Positions 8,705 to 16,623 of a DNA stretch of 64,000 nucleotides are shown piece after piece. The notes below the pieces were generated by a model. It did no database searches. It saw only the letters and a program-made list of their open reading frames with translations, and was not told where the DNA came from. The translations under genes were made by a program, and so were the position numbers. The first letter of the stretch is position 1; each line of letters starts with the position of its first letter. Origin of the DNA: Bordetella genomosp. 13 (lineage in GTDB: Bacteria > Pseudomonadota > Gammaproteobacteria > Burkholderiales > Burkholderiaceae_B). Where the stretch lies: the NCBI RefSeq assembly GCF_007679965.1, contig NZ_VEHL01000001.1:992001-1056000 (forward strand), written 5' to 3'.

Positions 8705-10207
8705 ATGCGCAAGATCTGCCTCGCGCTGGCTGCGGCCGGCCTGTTCGCCAGCGGCGTCGCCGCCGCCCAATCCACGCTACGCATCGGCCTGCAGGACGAC
8801 CCGGACGTGCTGGATCCGGCGCGTGCGCGCACCTTCGTGGGCCGCATCGTGTTCGCGTCGCTGTGCGACCGCCTGGTCGACATCACGCCCGACCTGAAGT
8901 TCGTGCCGCAGCTGGCCGAATCGTGGCAGACGAGCGAGGACGGCAAGTCGCTGACCTTCAAGCTGCGCAAGGGCGCCTTCTACCACGACAACACGCCGGT
9001 GGACGCGGCCTCGGTCAAGGCCAACCTGGAACGCGCCATCGCGCTGCCCGACAGCAACCGCAAGAGCGAACTGGTCAGCGTGGCCAGCGTCGAGGCCCCC
9101 GACGCGCAGACCGTGGTGCTGCATCTGAAGCAGCCCGACGCCGGCCTGCTGTCGCAGCTGTCCGACCGCGCCGGCATGATGCAGTCGCCCGCCAGCTTCG
9201 ACAAGGATCCCGGCGCCAAGCCGGTGTGCTCGGGCCCCTATCAGTTCAAGGAGCGCGTGCAGAACGACCGCATCGTGCTCGAGAAATTCCCCAAGTACTG
9301 GGACGCCGCCAGCTATCACTTCGACCGCGTGGTGTTCACGCCCATGCCCGATTCCACGGTGCGCCTGAACAACCTGCGCGCGGGCGGCCTGGACATCGTC
9401 GAGCGCATCGCGCCCAGCGACGCCAAGACGGTGAAGGACGATCCCAAGCTGGTGCTCGATGCCGTCACCGGCCTGGGCTTCCAGTCTTTCGCCGTCAACC
9501 TGGGCAACGGCAAACGCGCCGAGAACCCGCTGGCAAAGGACAAGCGCGTGCGCCAGGCGCTGGAGCTGGCCATCGACCGCGACGTCATCAACCAGGTGGT
9601 GGGCGAGGGCATGTTCCAGCCCGCGCACCAGCCGTTCCCGCCGGCCAGCTTCGCGTTCGACAAGAGCGTCGAGCACGCCGGCCGCGATCCTGAAAAGGCG
9701 CGCAAGCTGCTGAAGGAAGCCGGCGTCGACCGCGTGAAGTTCGAGATCACCTACGGCAACAACACCACCATGCAGCAGGTCTACGAGCTGGTGCAGGCCA
9801 TGGGGGCCGAGGCCGGCTTCGACATCACGCTGCGTCCGATGGAGTTCGCCGCGCTGCAATCGGCGCTGCCTCGCGGCGATTTCGAAGTGGGCCAGACCGG
9901 TTGGTCGGGGCGCGTGGATCCGGGCGGCAACATCTTCCAGTACGTCAGTTGCAAGGGCAACCTGAACGACGGCCGCTACTGCGATCCCGAGGTCGACAAG
10001 TGGCTGGCCGAGGCGCAGGCCGTGGCCGACGAGGGCAAGCGTAAAGCGCTGTATTCGCAGGTGCTGAAGAAGATGCAGGAAGAGCGTCCCGCCATCTACC
10101 TGTACTACCTGCCGTGGGTGTTCGGCGTGCAGAAGACCGTGAAGGGCTTCGTGGCCTATCCCGACGGCCTGATTCGCCTGAAGGGCGTCACCATCGCCGG
10201 GAAGTGA
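8705..10207 (+). CDS. ABC transporter periplasmic binding protein, peptide/nickel type (SBP_bac_5)
   Basis: 500 aa. A signal peptide of about 21 residues (LAAAGLFASGVAAAQ) is followed by the family-5 binding fold: LRIGLQDDPDVLDPARA at the start of the mature protein, SGPYQFKE mid-protein and VRQALELAIDR near residue 280. Relatives bind di/oligopeptides, glutathione or nickel complexes. No permease or ATPase genes are adjacent. It is followed after two bases by a GGT homologue, which makes a gamma-glutamyl compound or glutathione a reasonable ligand guess. A GGGGGAA ribosome binding site precedes the ATG. Confidence 0.9.
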   Translation: MRKICLALAAAGLFASGVAAAQSTLRIGLQDDPDVLDPARARTFVGRIVFASLCDRLVDITPDLKFVPQLAESWQTSEDGKSLTFKLRKGAFYHDNTPVDAASVKANLERAIALPDSNRKSELVSVASVEAPDAQTVVLHLKQPDAGLLSQLSDRAGMMQSPASFDKDPGAKPVCSGPYQFKERVQNDRIVLEKFPKYWDAASYHFDRVVFTPMPDSTVRLNNLRAGGLDIVERIAPSDAKTVKDDPKLVLDAVTGLGFQSFAVNLGNGKRAENPLAKDKRVRQALELAIDRDVINQVVGEGMFQPAHQPFPPASFAFDKSVEHAGRDPEKARKLLKEAGVDRVKFEITYGNNTTMQQVYELVQAMGAEAGFDITLRPMEFAALQSALPRGDFEVGQTGWSGRVDPGGNIFQYVSCKGNLNDGRYCDPEVDKWLAEAQAVADEGKRKALYSQVLKKMQEERPAIYLYYLPWVFGVQKTVKGFVAYPDGLIRLKGVTIAGK

Positions 10208-10209
10208 CC

Positions 10210-12024
10210 ATGGAATCCGGACACCGCATGTTCACCACGCGCCCGGAGATCCTGGGCACGTTCGGCGTCGTCACCTCCACGCACTGGCTGGCCAGCTCGG
10301 CGGGCATGGCGCTGCTGGAGCGCGGCGGCAATGCCTTCGACGCCGCCGTGGCGGCCGGCTTCGTGCTGCAGGTGGTCGAGCCGCACCTGGTGGGACCGGC
10401 GGGCGAGGTGCCGATCGTGTTCCACAGCGCGCGCACCGGCCGCACCGAGGTGCTGTGCGGCCAGGGCAGCACGCCGGCCGGCGCCACGCTGGACGGCTAT
10501 CGCGCGCTGGGCCTGGACCTGATCCCGGGCAACGGCCTGCTGCCCGCGGTGATTCCGGGTTCCTTCGACGCGTGGATGCTGATGCTGCGCGACCACGGCA
10601 CGATGCGCGTGCGCGACGTGCTCGAGCCTGCCATCTACTATGCCGAGCAAGGCCATGCGCTGATGCCGCGCATCGCCAACACCATCGCCGGCCTGAAGGA
10701 CTTCTTCGAACAGCACTGGCCCAGCAGCGCCGCGGTCTACGTGCCTGGCGGCGCCTTGCCGCAGGCGCGCAAGCTGTTCCGCAACCCGGCGCTGGCGCGC
10801 ACGTGGCAACGCGTGCTGCAGGAGGCCGAGGCGGCGGGCGCCGACCGCGAACGCCAGATCGAGGCCGCGCGCGACGCGTTCTATCGCGGTTTCGTGGCCG
10901 AGGCCATCGACCGGCACGCACGCAACGAATTCATGGACGAAAGCGGCCGGCCGCATCGCGGCGTGCTGACCGCCGATGACATGGCCGGCTGGTCGGCCCA
11001 CTACGAAGCGCCGCTGGCCTACGACTATCACGGCTACACCGTGGCCAAGGCGGGCGGGTGGAGCCAGGGCCCGGTCTTCCTGCAGACGCTGGCCCTGTTG
11101 AAGGGCATGGATTTGCAGGGCACGGGCTCGTCCAGCGCCGAATTCATCCACCGCGTCACCGAGGCCATGAAACTGGCGTTCGCCGACCGCGAGGCCTACT
11201 ACGGCGATCCCGATTTCGTGGACGTGCCGCTGGCCCACCTGCTGTCCGACGACTACAACGCGGCGCGCCGCGCGCTGATCGGCGAGCGGGCCTCGCACGA
11301 TCTGCGGCCCGGCACGGTGCCGGGCTTCGAGGCCCAGGTGGCGCGCGTGATGGAGGTGCTGGGCCGCCTGTCGAAGGTGGCGGACGGCAGCGCCGGCGCG
11401 GGCGAGCCCACGATGGCGGACATGCGCGCCTCGGTCAAGCGTGGCGACACGACGCACGTGGACGCGATCGACCGCTGGGGCAACATGGTGTCGGCCACGC
11501 CGTCCGGCGGCTGGTTCCAGTCCTCGCCCATCGTGCCCGAACTGGGTTTCGCGTTGAACACGCGCGCGCAGATGTTCTGGCTGGAACCCGGCCTGCCCGG
11601 CACGCTGGCCCCGGCCAAGCGCCCGCGCACCACGCTGACGCCGTCGCTGGCGCTGCGCGACGGCAAGCCTTACATGGTGTTCGGCACGCCGGGCGGCGAC
11701 CAGCAGGAGCAATGGCAACTGCTGCTGTTCCTGCGCCATGTGCACCACGGCCTGAACCTGCAGGAAGCCATCGACCAGCCGATGTCGCACACGATGCACT
11801 TCCCCAGCTCGTTCTACCCGCGCGACCGCAAGCCGGGCCACCTGGCCGCCGAAGCCTCGTTCGGCCCCGAGGTGCTGGCCGACCTGCGCGCCCGCGGCCA
11901 CCAGGTGGAAGAGGTCCCCGAATGGTCGGTCGGCCGCCTGACCGCCGCCAGCCGCGACGAAGACGGCCTGCTGCACGCGGCCGCCACCCCCCGCCTGATG
12001 CAAGCCTACGCGGTGGGGCGGTGA
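10210..12024 (+). CDS. Gamma-glutamyltransferase-family Ntn hydrolase (cytoplasmic type)
   Basis: 604 aa. The whole GGT domain is present: the N-terminal STHWLASSAGMALLERGGNA region, the DTTHVDAID cleavage site where Thr414 would become the N-terminal nucleophile after self-processing, and the GTPGGDQQEQ segment near the C-terminus. No signal peptide is visible, unlike classical periplasmic GGT. The substrate pocket usually written EPxxxGIGGG is replaced by EPHLVGPAGEVP, so the donor may not be glutathione. It is transcribed with the preceding peptide-type binding protein. Cephalosporin-acylase-like or other amidohydrolase activity is possible. Confidence 0.85.
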   Translation: MESGHRMFTTRPEILGTFGVVTSTHWLASSAGMALLERGGNAFDAAVAAGFVLQVVEPHLVGPAGEVPIVFHSARTGRTEVLCGQGSTPAGATLDGYRALGLDLIPGNGLLPAVIPGSFDAWMLMLRDHGTMRVRDVLEPAIYYAEQGHALMPRIANTIAGLKDFFEQHWPSSAAVYVPGGALPQARKLFRNPALARTWQRVLQEAEAAGADRERQIEAARDAFYRGFVAEAIDRHARNEFMDESGRPHRGVLTADDMAGWSAHYEAPLAYDYHGYTVAKAGGWSQGPVFLQTLALLKGMDLQGTGSSSAEFIHRVTEAMKLAFADREAYYGDPDFVDVPLAHLLSDDYNAARRALIGERASHDLRPGTVPGFEAQVARVMEVLGRLSKVADGSAGAGEPTMADMRASVKRGDTTHVDAIDRWGNMVSATPSGGWFQSSPIVPELGFALNTRAQMFWLEPGLPGTLAPAKRPRTTLTPSLALRDGKPYMVFGTPGGDQQEQWQLLLFLRHVHHGLNLQEAIDQPMSHTMHFPSSFYPRDRKPGHLAAEASFGPEVLADLRARGHQVEEVPEWSVGRLTAASRDEDGLLHAAATPRLMQAYAVGR

Positions 12025-12071
12025 TTGCTTTGGTTTTGGGTTTGATGGTGGGTGTGGTTGCTTCGTAGGCC

Positions 12072-12209
12072 GTCCTCGTGGAGGGTCGGCCTTGCCCGCG
12101 CCGGCCAAGTCGTCGGGCTCGGGCGCGCCATCAGGCGCCCTCGGTCCCCTACGGGGACTGCCCCTCCTCCAATTGGCCGTCACGGGCAAGGCCGACCCTC
12201 CACGAGGAC
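12072..12209 (+). repeat. Structured hairpin element, copy 1
   Basis: 138 bases. The outer arms 12072-12098 and 12183-12209 are perfect 27-base inverted repeats. Inside them, GGCCAA near 12103 can pair with TTGGCC ending near 12178. Two further hairpins sit within: GGGCGC/GCGCCC (12121-12140), and GTCCCC/GGGGAC closing a TAC loop (12144-12158). A single-stranded CCCCTCCTCC tract (12161-12170) follows. The 45 bases 12100-12144 and the 16 bases 12161-12176 are repeated exactly, on the opposite strand, in copy 2, while both arms and the small stem differ. Confidence 0.85.
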
Positions 12210-12555
12210 TCCCGCCGTCTCAATGCGCAGGCCGCAATCACGGGCGCTGGTGAGAGTGGAAACACGCTGCTTTTGTGGCGCCGCAGTGGGTTGTCGTGGG
12301 GCTACTGTCCGGTGAGGGCATCCGCGGTGCGGCGATGCCGGCGATCGTCAGGATTCGCTTGCGACAAGTGCCAGTGGCGATGGAGTTCCTGTGCATGGGC
12401 CCACACCTTGCATTCAAGGCTTGGCGCCCATCGCAATTGAATTGGCCGCCGCATTACGCCATCCCCCTCTCTCCCCCCAAAGCGCTGGCGTACCCCCACG
12501 AAGCAATCCGCCGATCACACGCTGTCCTTTACGGACGATGCATGACGATCATGCA

Positions 12556-12681
12556 GCCCGGGTCTGCCAGTGGGCCGTGCCGGCCAATTGGAGGAGGGGA
12601 AGCCGCGTAGCGGCCGAGGGCGCCTGATGGCGCGCCCGAGCCCGACGACTTGGCCGGCACGGCCCACTGGCAGACCCGGGC
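12556..12681 (-). repeat. Structured hairpin element, copy 2 (inverted)
   Basis: 126 bases, read on the minus strand. The outer arms 12652-12681 and 12556-12585 are perfect 30-base inverted repeats whose sequence is unrelated to the arms of copy 1. The core 12614-12658 is the exact reverse complement of 12100-12144, and 12584-12599 that of 12161-12176. The apical stem is GCCGC/GCGGC around the same TAC loop. Conserved core with compensatory change in both stems is what selection for a folded structure produces. Confidence 0.85.
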
Positions 12682-12720
12682 GGCCTCAAGAACTCAAGCT
12701 ATCACCGGCCACAATCCACA

Positions 12721-14109
12721 TCAACGATTCCTGGACGCCCACCCCGGCGCCGCGACCGCCCGCAAAACCACCACCCCGTACAACACCATCCCCACCGCCG
12801 TCATCACGAACAACCCCCGCAGCGATCCCGTCACCTGCAGGACCAGCCAGCCGCCGGCCACGGCGACCGTCAGCCGGATCAGGCCGGCCAGCAGCGGCCA
12901 CATCAGGCGGCCCGCGCCCTGCGACGCGAAGTACATCGAGAAGCCCATCGCGAAGAAACCGTAGAACGGGCCCACGATGTGCAGGTAGGTGCTGCCCGCG
13001 GCCAGCATGCCCGGGTCGTCGCCGAACAGGCGCAGCCAGGCGTGCGGCCACAGGGCCGCGGCGATGCCCACGCATTCGCCCAGCGCGAAGGCGATCGCGC
13101 CGCCTGTCAGCGCCGCGCGCATCGCGCGCTGCGGCTGGCCGGCGCCGATGTTGGCGGCCACCATGGCCACCATCGGCGCGCCCAGGCCGAAGGCGATGGG
13201 GATCAGCAGGTATTCCAGGCGCGCCGCCGTGCCGTAGCCGGCCAGCGCGGCGGTGCCCGCATAGGCGCCCACCAGCGCGGTCACGGCCGCGATCAGGCCG
13301 TTGGTGATCAGCGGATTCAGCGTGGCCAGGCCGCCCACGCGCAGGATGTCGCGCAGCAGCGCGCCCTGCAGCGAACCCCGGCGCAGGCGCGCGGCGTTGC
13401 GGCCGCTGATGCAGTACCAGGCCAGGATCGCCGTGCCCACGCCGTAATAGCACAGCAGCGACCACGCGCCGCCCGCGATGCCCAGGGCGGGGAAGGGTCC
13501 CAGCCCGAAGATCAGGCACGGCGACAACGGCACCACCAGCAGCGCGCCGCCGCAGATGACCGCGCCCGGCACCATCATGTTGCCCGTGCCGCGCACCGTG
13601 CTGGCCAGCGCGTTCATCAGCCACATCAGCACCACGCCGCCGAACAGTACGTTGGAATAGGTCAGCGCGGCGTCCAGCGCCGCGCCATGCGCGCCCAGCG
13701 CGCCGTAGATCTGCCGGCCCAGCAGCAGGAACAGCGCCGTGAACAACAGGCCCAGGAACAGGTTGATGACCAGGGCGTGCAGCGCCAGGCTGTCGGCCGT
13801 GTCGTGCCGCCCCGCGCCCAGCGCGCGCGCCACCGCCGACGAGATGCCGCCGCCCATCGCGCCCTGCGACATGTTCTGCATCAGCATCAGCAGCGGCGTC
13901 ACCAGCGCCACGCCGGCCAGCGCGTCGGTGCCCAGCCGCGAGATGAACCAGGTCTCGACCAGCGCCGCGCCGGACTGCGCCAGCAGCATCAGCATGTTGG
14001 GCCAGCTCATGCGCAGCAGCGTGGGCAGGATGGGCGCCTGCAGCATCGCGTTCAGCCGTGGATTGTGGGGTTTTGCGGCCGTGGGCGCCGCGGCGGTGGG
14101 TGCGTTCAA
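12721..14109 (-). CDS. MATE-family multidrug/toxin efflux transporter
   Basis: 462 aa with about 12 hydrophobic helices arranged as two MatE halves (about 30-190 and 250-420). Family features include the N-terminal helix MSWPNMLMLLAQSGAALVE and the ALASTVRGTGNMMVPG segment at the end of the first half. It would export cationic compounds with Na+ or H+ antiport. The start is a TTG. An in-frame stop lies 13 codons upstream, and the alternative is an internal ATG at MLQAPIL, so the first 20 residues are uncertain. It diverges from a MarR regulator that probably controls it. Confidence 0.88.
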   Translation of the reverse strand: MNAPTAAAPTAAKPHNPRLNAMLQAPILPTLLRMSWPNMLMLLAQSGAALVETWFISRLGTDALAGVALVTPLLMLMQNMSQGAMGGGISSAVARALGAGRHDTADSLALHALVINLFLGLLFTALFLLLGRQIYGALGAHGAALDAALTYSNVLFGGVVLMWLMNALASTVRGTGNMMVPGAVICGGALLVVPLSPCLIFGLGPFPALGIAGGAWSLLCYYGVGTAILAWYCISGRNAARLRRGSLQGALLRDILRVGGLATLNPLITNGLIAAVTALVGAYAGTAALAGYGTAARLEYLLIPIAFGLGAPMVAMVAANIGAGQPQRAMRAALTGGAIAFALGECVGIAAALWPHAWLRLFGDDPGMLAAGSTYLHIVGPFYGFFAMGFSMYFASQGAGRLMWPLLAGLIRLTVAVAGGWLVLQVTGSLRGLFVMTAVGMVLYGVVVLRAVAAPGWASRNR

Positions 14110-14308
14110 GAGTGTGGCCTGGAACGTGGCGATGCTGCCGTTGAATCAAATGTTGGTATATGCCAGTATTATCTGACCGGGCCGTTTGATCCGTCAATCG
14201 CGTTCGCGAACCGACGCCGCGCCGATGGCACCGGGGCATCGCCGCTGGCAGAATGGCGGCGGACGCCGCGTGCCCCGCGCACCGGCCGGCAACCCAGGAG
14301 ACTGCATC

Positions 14309-14773
14309 ATGGATGACACCGACGCGCTGCGCGTCAGCGTCTGCACCAATTCCGCGCTGCGCCGCGCCACGCGGCGCATCGGCCAGCTGTACGACGATGC
14401 GCTGGCGCCCGTGGGCCTGCGCGCCACGCAGTATTCGATCCTGTCGCAGATCGAGCGCGCGGGCGGCGAGCCGCTGGTGGGCCGGATGGCCGAGCTGCTG
14501 GTCATGGACCTGTCCGCGCTGGGCCACACGCTGCGCGCGCTGCAAAAAGATGGCCTGGTCGAGGTGCGCCCCGACGAGAACGACCGCCGCAGCCGCCGCG
14601 TGCGCCTCACGCGCGCCGGCCGCGCCAGGCTGAAGCAGGCGCGCGTGCTGTGGGACGGCGCGCATCGGCGCTTCGAGGAAACCTTCGGCGCCGACAATGC
14701 CCATCAGTTGCGCGCCGTGCTCGACGCCATCGCATCGCCGGACTTCGCCGAGCGATTCGGCGAGCAATCCTGA
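14309..14773 (+). CDS. MarR-family transcriptional regulator
   Basis: 154 aa, the standard length. The winged helix spans about residues 40-105, with the recognition region LVMDLSALGHTLRALQKDGL and the wing DENDRRSRRVRLT. An AGGAG motif nine bases before the ATG supports this start. It is divergent from the MATE exporter with a 199-base spacer, the usual layout for a repressor of its neighbouring efflux pump. The spacer holds a short dyad TGG-N6-CCA near 14154-14165 that might be part of the operator, but the match is weak. The ligand is unknown. Confidence 0.9.
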   Translation: MDDTDALRVSVCTNSALRRATRRIGQLYDDALAPVGLRATQYSILSQIERAGGEPLVGRMAELLVMDLSALGHTLRALQKDGLVEVRPDENDRRSRRVRLTRAGRARLKQARVLWDGAHRRFEETFGADNAHQLRAVLDAIASPDFAERFGEQS

Positions 14774-14983
14774 AGCGCGTCGCTTCCACTTCCGGGTAGG
14801 GGGCACGGAATCGGCCCCGGCGTGCAGTTGGAGGCGAGGCCGGACGCGCATGACAAGACGATGCGGATGAGCTTCTTGCCCTGGACCACCGGCAACCCGG
14901 AGACGTCACGCTGGCGCCGCAGCGCGATGGCGTCGCGGGCCGAAGCCTGTGGTCGGCCAGGCCCGTGACGCCGCAGCCACATA

Positions 14984-15016
14984 AAAAAAGGGCGTACGCC
15001 TCGCGACGCACGCCCT
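14984..15016 (-). terminator. Rho-independent terminator of degP
   Basis: Read on the minus strand, AGGGCGTGCG and CGTACGCCCT form a 10-bp stem (one G-T pair) around TCGCGAGG, directly followed by a run of seven T. It lies 43 bases after the degP stop and is a textbook intrinsic terminator. Confidence 0.9.
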
Positions 15017-15058
15017 CCAAAAGGCCGGCATACACCAGCCCATCGACCAATCGAACCT

Positions 15059-16510
15059 TTATCCGATACGCACCGGCACGAAGATCTTGTCGTGGCCGCG
15101 CTGCACCAGCAGGGCCACGGTGCCCTTGGCGCGCGCCACCTCGGTGCGGACCTGTTCGGCGCTGCTGGCCGGCACGCCGTTGACCGACAGGATCACGTCG
15201 CCCGGCTGGATGCCGGCGCGTGCTGCGGGGCCGCCCGCCTGCTGGACCAGCACGCCGGGGGCGCCGACCGCCTGCTGCTCCTGCGGCGTCAGCGGGCGCA
15301 GTGCCAGCCCCAGGCGGCCCTGGCCGGCCGGGTTGTCGCCCGTGTCTTCTTCCGCCGCCTGCGACTTGCTCATGCTGCCCAGCGTGGCGCTCACCTCCTT
15401 GGGCGCGCCGTCGCGCCAGATCTCCAGCGACACCTTCTGGCCGGGTGAGGACAGGCTGATCATCGAGGACAGGTCGCCGGACGACACGATCTCGTGGCCG
15501 TCGACCTTGCGGATCACGTCGCCCGCGCGCAGGCCGGCCTTCTCGGCGGCGCTGCCCGGCTGGACGCTGGCGATCAGCGCGCCCGACGGCGAGCTCAGCT
15601 TGAACGAGTCCGCCAATGCCTGGTTCACTTCCTGCGCGGTCACGCCCAGCATGGCGTGCTGCGCCTTGCCATGCTTCAGGATCTGGTCCTTGATCTTGTA
15701 GGCCACGTCGATGGGGATCGCGAAGGACAGGCCCTGGTAGCCGCCCGTGCGGCTATAGATCTGTGAGTTGATGCCCACCACTTCGCCGCGCGAATTGAAC
15801 AGCGGGCCGCCCGAATTGCCGGGATTGACGGCCACGTCGGTCTGGATGAACGGCACCGAGGTGTCGTCCGGCAGCGAACGCCCCTTGGCGCTGACGATGC
15901 CGGCGGTGGCCGTGTTCTCCAGCCCGAACGGCGAGCCGATGGCCAGCACCCATTCGCCCACTTCCAGGCCGCTGACCTCGCCGATCTTCACCACCGGCAG
16001 GTTCGAGGCGTCGATCTTCAGCACGGCCACGTCGGTCTGCGGATCCGAGCCCAGCACCTTGGCGCGGAACTCGCGGCGGTCGGTCAGCTTGACCGTCACT
16101 TCCTTGGCGTCCTTGACCACGTGCGCGTTGGTCAGGATGGTGCCGTCGGCGCTGATGATGAAGCCCGAGCCTTCGCCGCGGATCGGCACCTCGCGCTGGC
16201 CGCGCGGGCCCATGCGGCCGCCGCCGGGAAAGCCCGGGAACTGGCCGAAGAACTGGGCGATGGGATCGTCTTCATCCGAGACCTTGGTGCTGCCCGTGAT
16301 GCTGATGTTGACCACCGCGGGACCATACTGGCGGGTGATCTGCGCGAAATTGGGCGGCGCCACCGTGTTGACCGGGGCCGTGGCCTGCGTGTCGGGCGCG
16401 GCGTGCGCGGGCGTGCTGGCAAAGATGGCGGCGGTGCCTGCCCCGCCGATCGCGCCTGCGGCAAGCATGGCGACAACCAGGCGTCCGGGGTTCATTTGCG
16501 TCGAGGTCAT
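15059..16510 (-). CDS. degP: Periplasmic serine endoprotease DegP/MucD-like
   Basis: 483 aa. A signal peptide ends near residue 37 (TPAHAA). The trypsin-like domain carries the triad His130 (TNAHVV), Asp160 (TDVAVLKID) and Ser233 (GNSGGPL). Two PDZ domains follow at about 290-380 and 395-480. It degrades or refolds damaged envelope proteins as an oligomer. I chose the ATG at 16510 because AAGGAG sits upstream at the right distance; another in-frame ATG ten codons earlier lacks one. It lies downstream of a response regulator/sensor kinase pair on the same strand. A response-regulator-type direct repeat lies in the gap between them, and an intrinsic terminator follows the gene. Confidence 0.94.
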   Translation of the reverse strand: MTSTQMNPGRLVVAMLAAGAIGGAGTAAIFASTPAHAAPDTQATAPVNTVAPPNFAQITRQYGPAVVNISITGSTKVSDEDDPIAQFFGQFPGFPGGGRMGPRGQREVPIRGEGSGFIISADGTILTNAHVVKDAKEVTVKLTDRREFRAKVLGSDPQTDVAVLKIDASNLPVVKIGEVSGLEVGEWVLAIGSPFGLENTATAGIVSAKGRSLPDDTSVPFIQTDVAVNPGNSGGPLFNSRGEVVGINSQIYSRTGGYQGLSFAIPIDVAYKIKDQILKHGKAQHAMLGVTAQEVNQALADSFKLSSPSGALIASVQPGSAAEKAGLRAGDVIRKVDGHEIVSSGDLSSMISLSSPGQKVSLEIWRDGAPKEVSATLGSMSKSQAAEEDTGDNPAGQGRLGLALRPLTPQEQQAVGAPGVLVQQAGGPAARAGIQPGDVILSVNGVPASSAEQVRTEVARAKGTVALLVQRGHDKIFVPVRIG

Positions 16511-16562
16511 GTCGGCTCCTTGGAGCATGTTTTTGAACATGACGCCATGGTGCCGGGCCCGT

Positions 16563-16579
16563 CTTAGGCGAATCTTAAG
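16563..16579 (+). promoter_or_regulatory. Candidate response-regulator box upstream of degP
   Basis: CTTAG-N6-CTTAA gives two half-sites with an 11-base period, matching the CTTAA-N6-CTTAA layout bound by PmrA/QseB-type OmpR regulators. It lies 53 bases upstream of the degP start, in the 113-base gap after the sensor kinase gene. The assignment to the neighbouring regulator is inference. Confidence 0.5.
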
Positions 16580-16623
16580 GCCGGGACATCGTCGCGCCGG
16601 TCCCGCCCGCCCGGCTCGCGTGG

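Larger units (their letters stand above)
12025..12720. other. 696-base non-coding stretch with two inverted hairpin elements
   Basis: No recognisable protein is encoded on either strand. The ends are occupied by two large hairpin elements (12072-12209 and 12556-12681) in opposite orientation. The central 12210-12555 segment shows no repeat, promoter or domain that I can identify. The arrangement could be a non-autonomous mobile element or an RNA-coding locus. Confidence 0.6.

Noticed and set aside
12210..12555. Transposase or other coding remnant between the two hairpin elements
   Set aside because: Translations in all frames show no transposase motif and are broken by stops; there is only composition typical of non-coding DNA.
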